Shown piece after piece: positions 6,349-6,810 of a stretch of 6,810 nucleotides of DNA. Source of the stretch: Candidatus Latescibacteria bacterium 4484_7. GTDB lineage: Bacteria; Krumholzibacteriota; Krumholzibacteriia; Krumholzibacteriales; Krumholzibacteriaceae. The notes under the pieces were generated by a model that ran no database searches, had not been told where the DNA came from, and worked only from the letters and a program-made list of their open reading frames with translations. A program made the translations under genes and the position numbers. The DNA lies in NCBI GenBank assembly GCA_002085285.1, contig NATK01000151.1, positions 1-6,810 on the forward strand, given 5' to 3'. The first letter of the stretch is position 1. Every line of letters begins with the position of its first letter.

Positions 6349-6810
6349 GATATTCTCGAACCAGGTGAGATACATCGGCATAGGTGCGATCTTCGTCGCA
6401 GGACTCATAGGGATACTCAGGCTCAGTCCAGTGATCGTCAGGTCGTTGAGCAGGGGCTTCAGGGACTTCATGGCTTCGAGAAAGGCACACAGCAGTGAAG
6501 TAAGCGCCGCGAGAACCGACCGCGACCTCTCCATGTCTTTCGTCGTCGCTGCAACTCTCCTAGTAATAGCGGTTATCTGGATCTACTTCCGCTTCTCCGT
6601 CCTCGGCGGCCTCCCCAACGCCGGCCTCCTCAGTCTCATAGCCCTTGCAGTCACCGTGATCATATCGTTTCTCTTTGCCAGTGTATCTGCGACGGCTGTA
6701 GCGATGATAGGAGTGAGATACGCTGCAATCATCTTCGCAGGATCCATGCTATCCTGGTTCGTATTCGTTCCCCTGTTCGCCCACCTGCAGTCTGCTGGTG
6801 GAGCGGCGGC
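6302..6810 (+). pseudogene. OPT-family transporter, continuation in second frame, cut by the window edge
   Basis: The same transporter in the +1 frame. ASSGTAATTLSQTADEIF, then NQVRYIGIGAIFVAGLIGIL (a membrane segment), a cytoplasmic basic loop (RSLSRGFRDFMASRKAHSS), a membrane segment at about 6533-6595 (MSFVVAATLLVIAVIWIYF) and another at about 6613-6690 (LLSLIALAVTVIISFLFASV). The frame stays open to the last base. After VSATAVAMIG, OPT proteins normally continue with a TNPVSGMT-type motif. Here the sequence instead re-enters the earlier VRYAAIIFAG stretch. The fragment has no start of its own and belongs to the 5470 gene. The true C-terminal third is not in the window. I label it a pseudogene only because the frame as given is broken. 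If the extra C is an error, this is a normal coding sequence. Confidence 0.75.
6707..6810 (+). repeat. 104-bp exact direct repeat, copy 2 (right edge of window)
   Basis: Identical to 6196-6299 at an offset of 511 bases, running to the final base of the window. It reads in the frame of the second OPT segment and so encodes the same residues as copy 1. It stands where the TNPVSG motif of OPT proteins is expected, so it is the misplaced copy. If one extra C at about 6300 is discounted, the period is 510 bases, exactly 170 codons. Confidence 0.95.

Overview
The window looks like a metagenomic contig from a Gram-negative bacterium. The evidence is envelope-type genes: a signal-peptide-bearing tricorn-like protease, an AsmA-like inner-membrane-anchored protein and a small secreted Cys-containing protein. 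The small secreted protein, together with a tricorn protease next to an OPT transporter, resembles FCB-group candidate phyla (Krumholzibacteria/Eisenbacteria-like). That placement is a guess from protein style, not a demonstrated assignment. The coding sequence is moderately GC-rich and uses ATA, AGA and AGG codons freely. I see no RNA gene, CRISPR array, insertion sequence or phage feature.

Layout. (1) Bases 1-458, plus strand: the 3' part of a short secreted protein, cut at the left edge before its start. (2) Bases 483-530: a strong hairpin terminator with a U-rich tract on either side, so it can serve two convergent genes. (3) Bases 580-1788, minus strand: a complete AsmA-like protein with a GTG start and a very good ribosome binding site. 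(4) Bases 1789-2004: a divergent intergenic region with a plausible sigma70-type promoter for the rightward gene, a near-perfect dyad over its -35 box, and a 5'-leader hairpin. (5) Bases 2005-5353, plus strand: a tricorn-like protease (beta-propellers, PDZ, S41 catalytic core) split into two reading frames near 4184-4198, where a short conserved block also appears to be missing. (6) Bases 5354-5469: a spacer with two small palindromes and the next gene's ribosome binding site. (7) From 5470 to the right edge, plus strand: an OPT-family oligopeptide transporter. Its frame breaks at about 6300, and it runs into an exact 104-bp repeat of its own earlier sequence at the last bases of the window.

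Functional reading. The exported tricorn-like protease would cut peptides in the periplasm, and the OPT protein would import oligopeptides across the inner membrane. A peptide-scavenging pair is a reasonable inference from adjacency. The AsmA-like protein probably works in envelope homeostasis or lipid transport and is divergently transcribed.

Most notable signals. The two broken genes and the terminal self-repeat occur together. The repeat ends exactly where the transporter's frame breaks, and removing one C at 6299/6300 restores the frame all the way to the edge. This points to an assembly-graph fork or indel error more than to biology, although a real tandem duplication is not excluded. 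I found no convincing undescribed biological system here.
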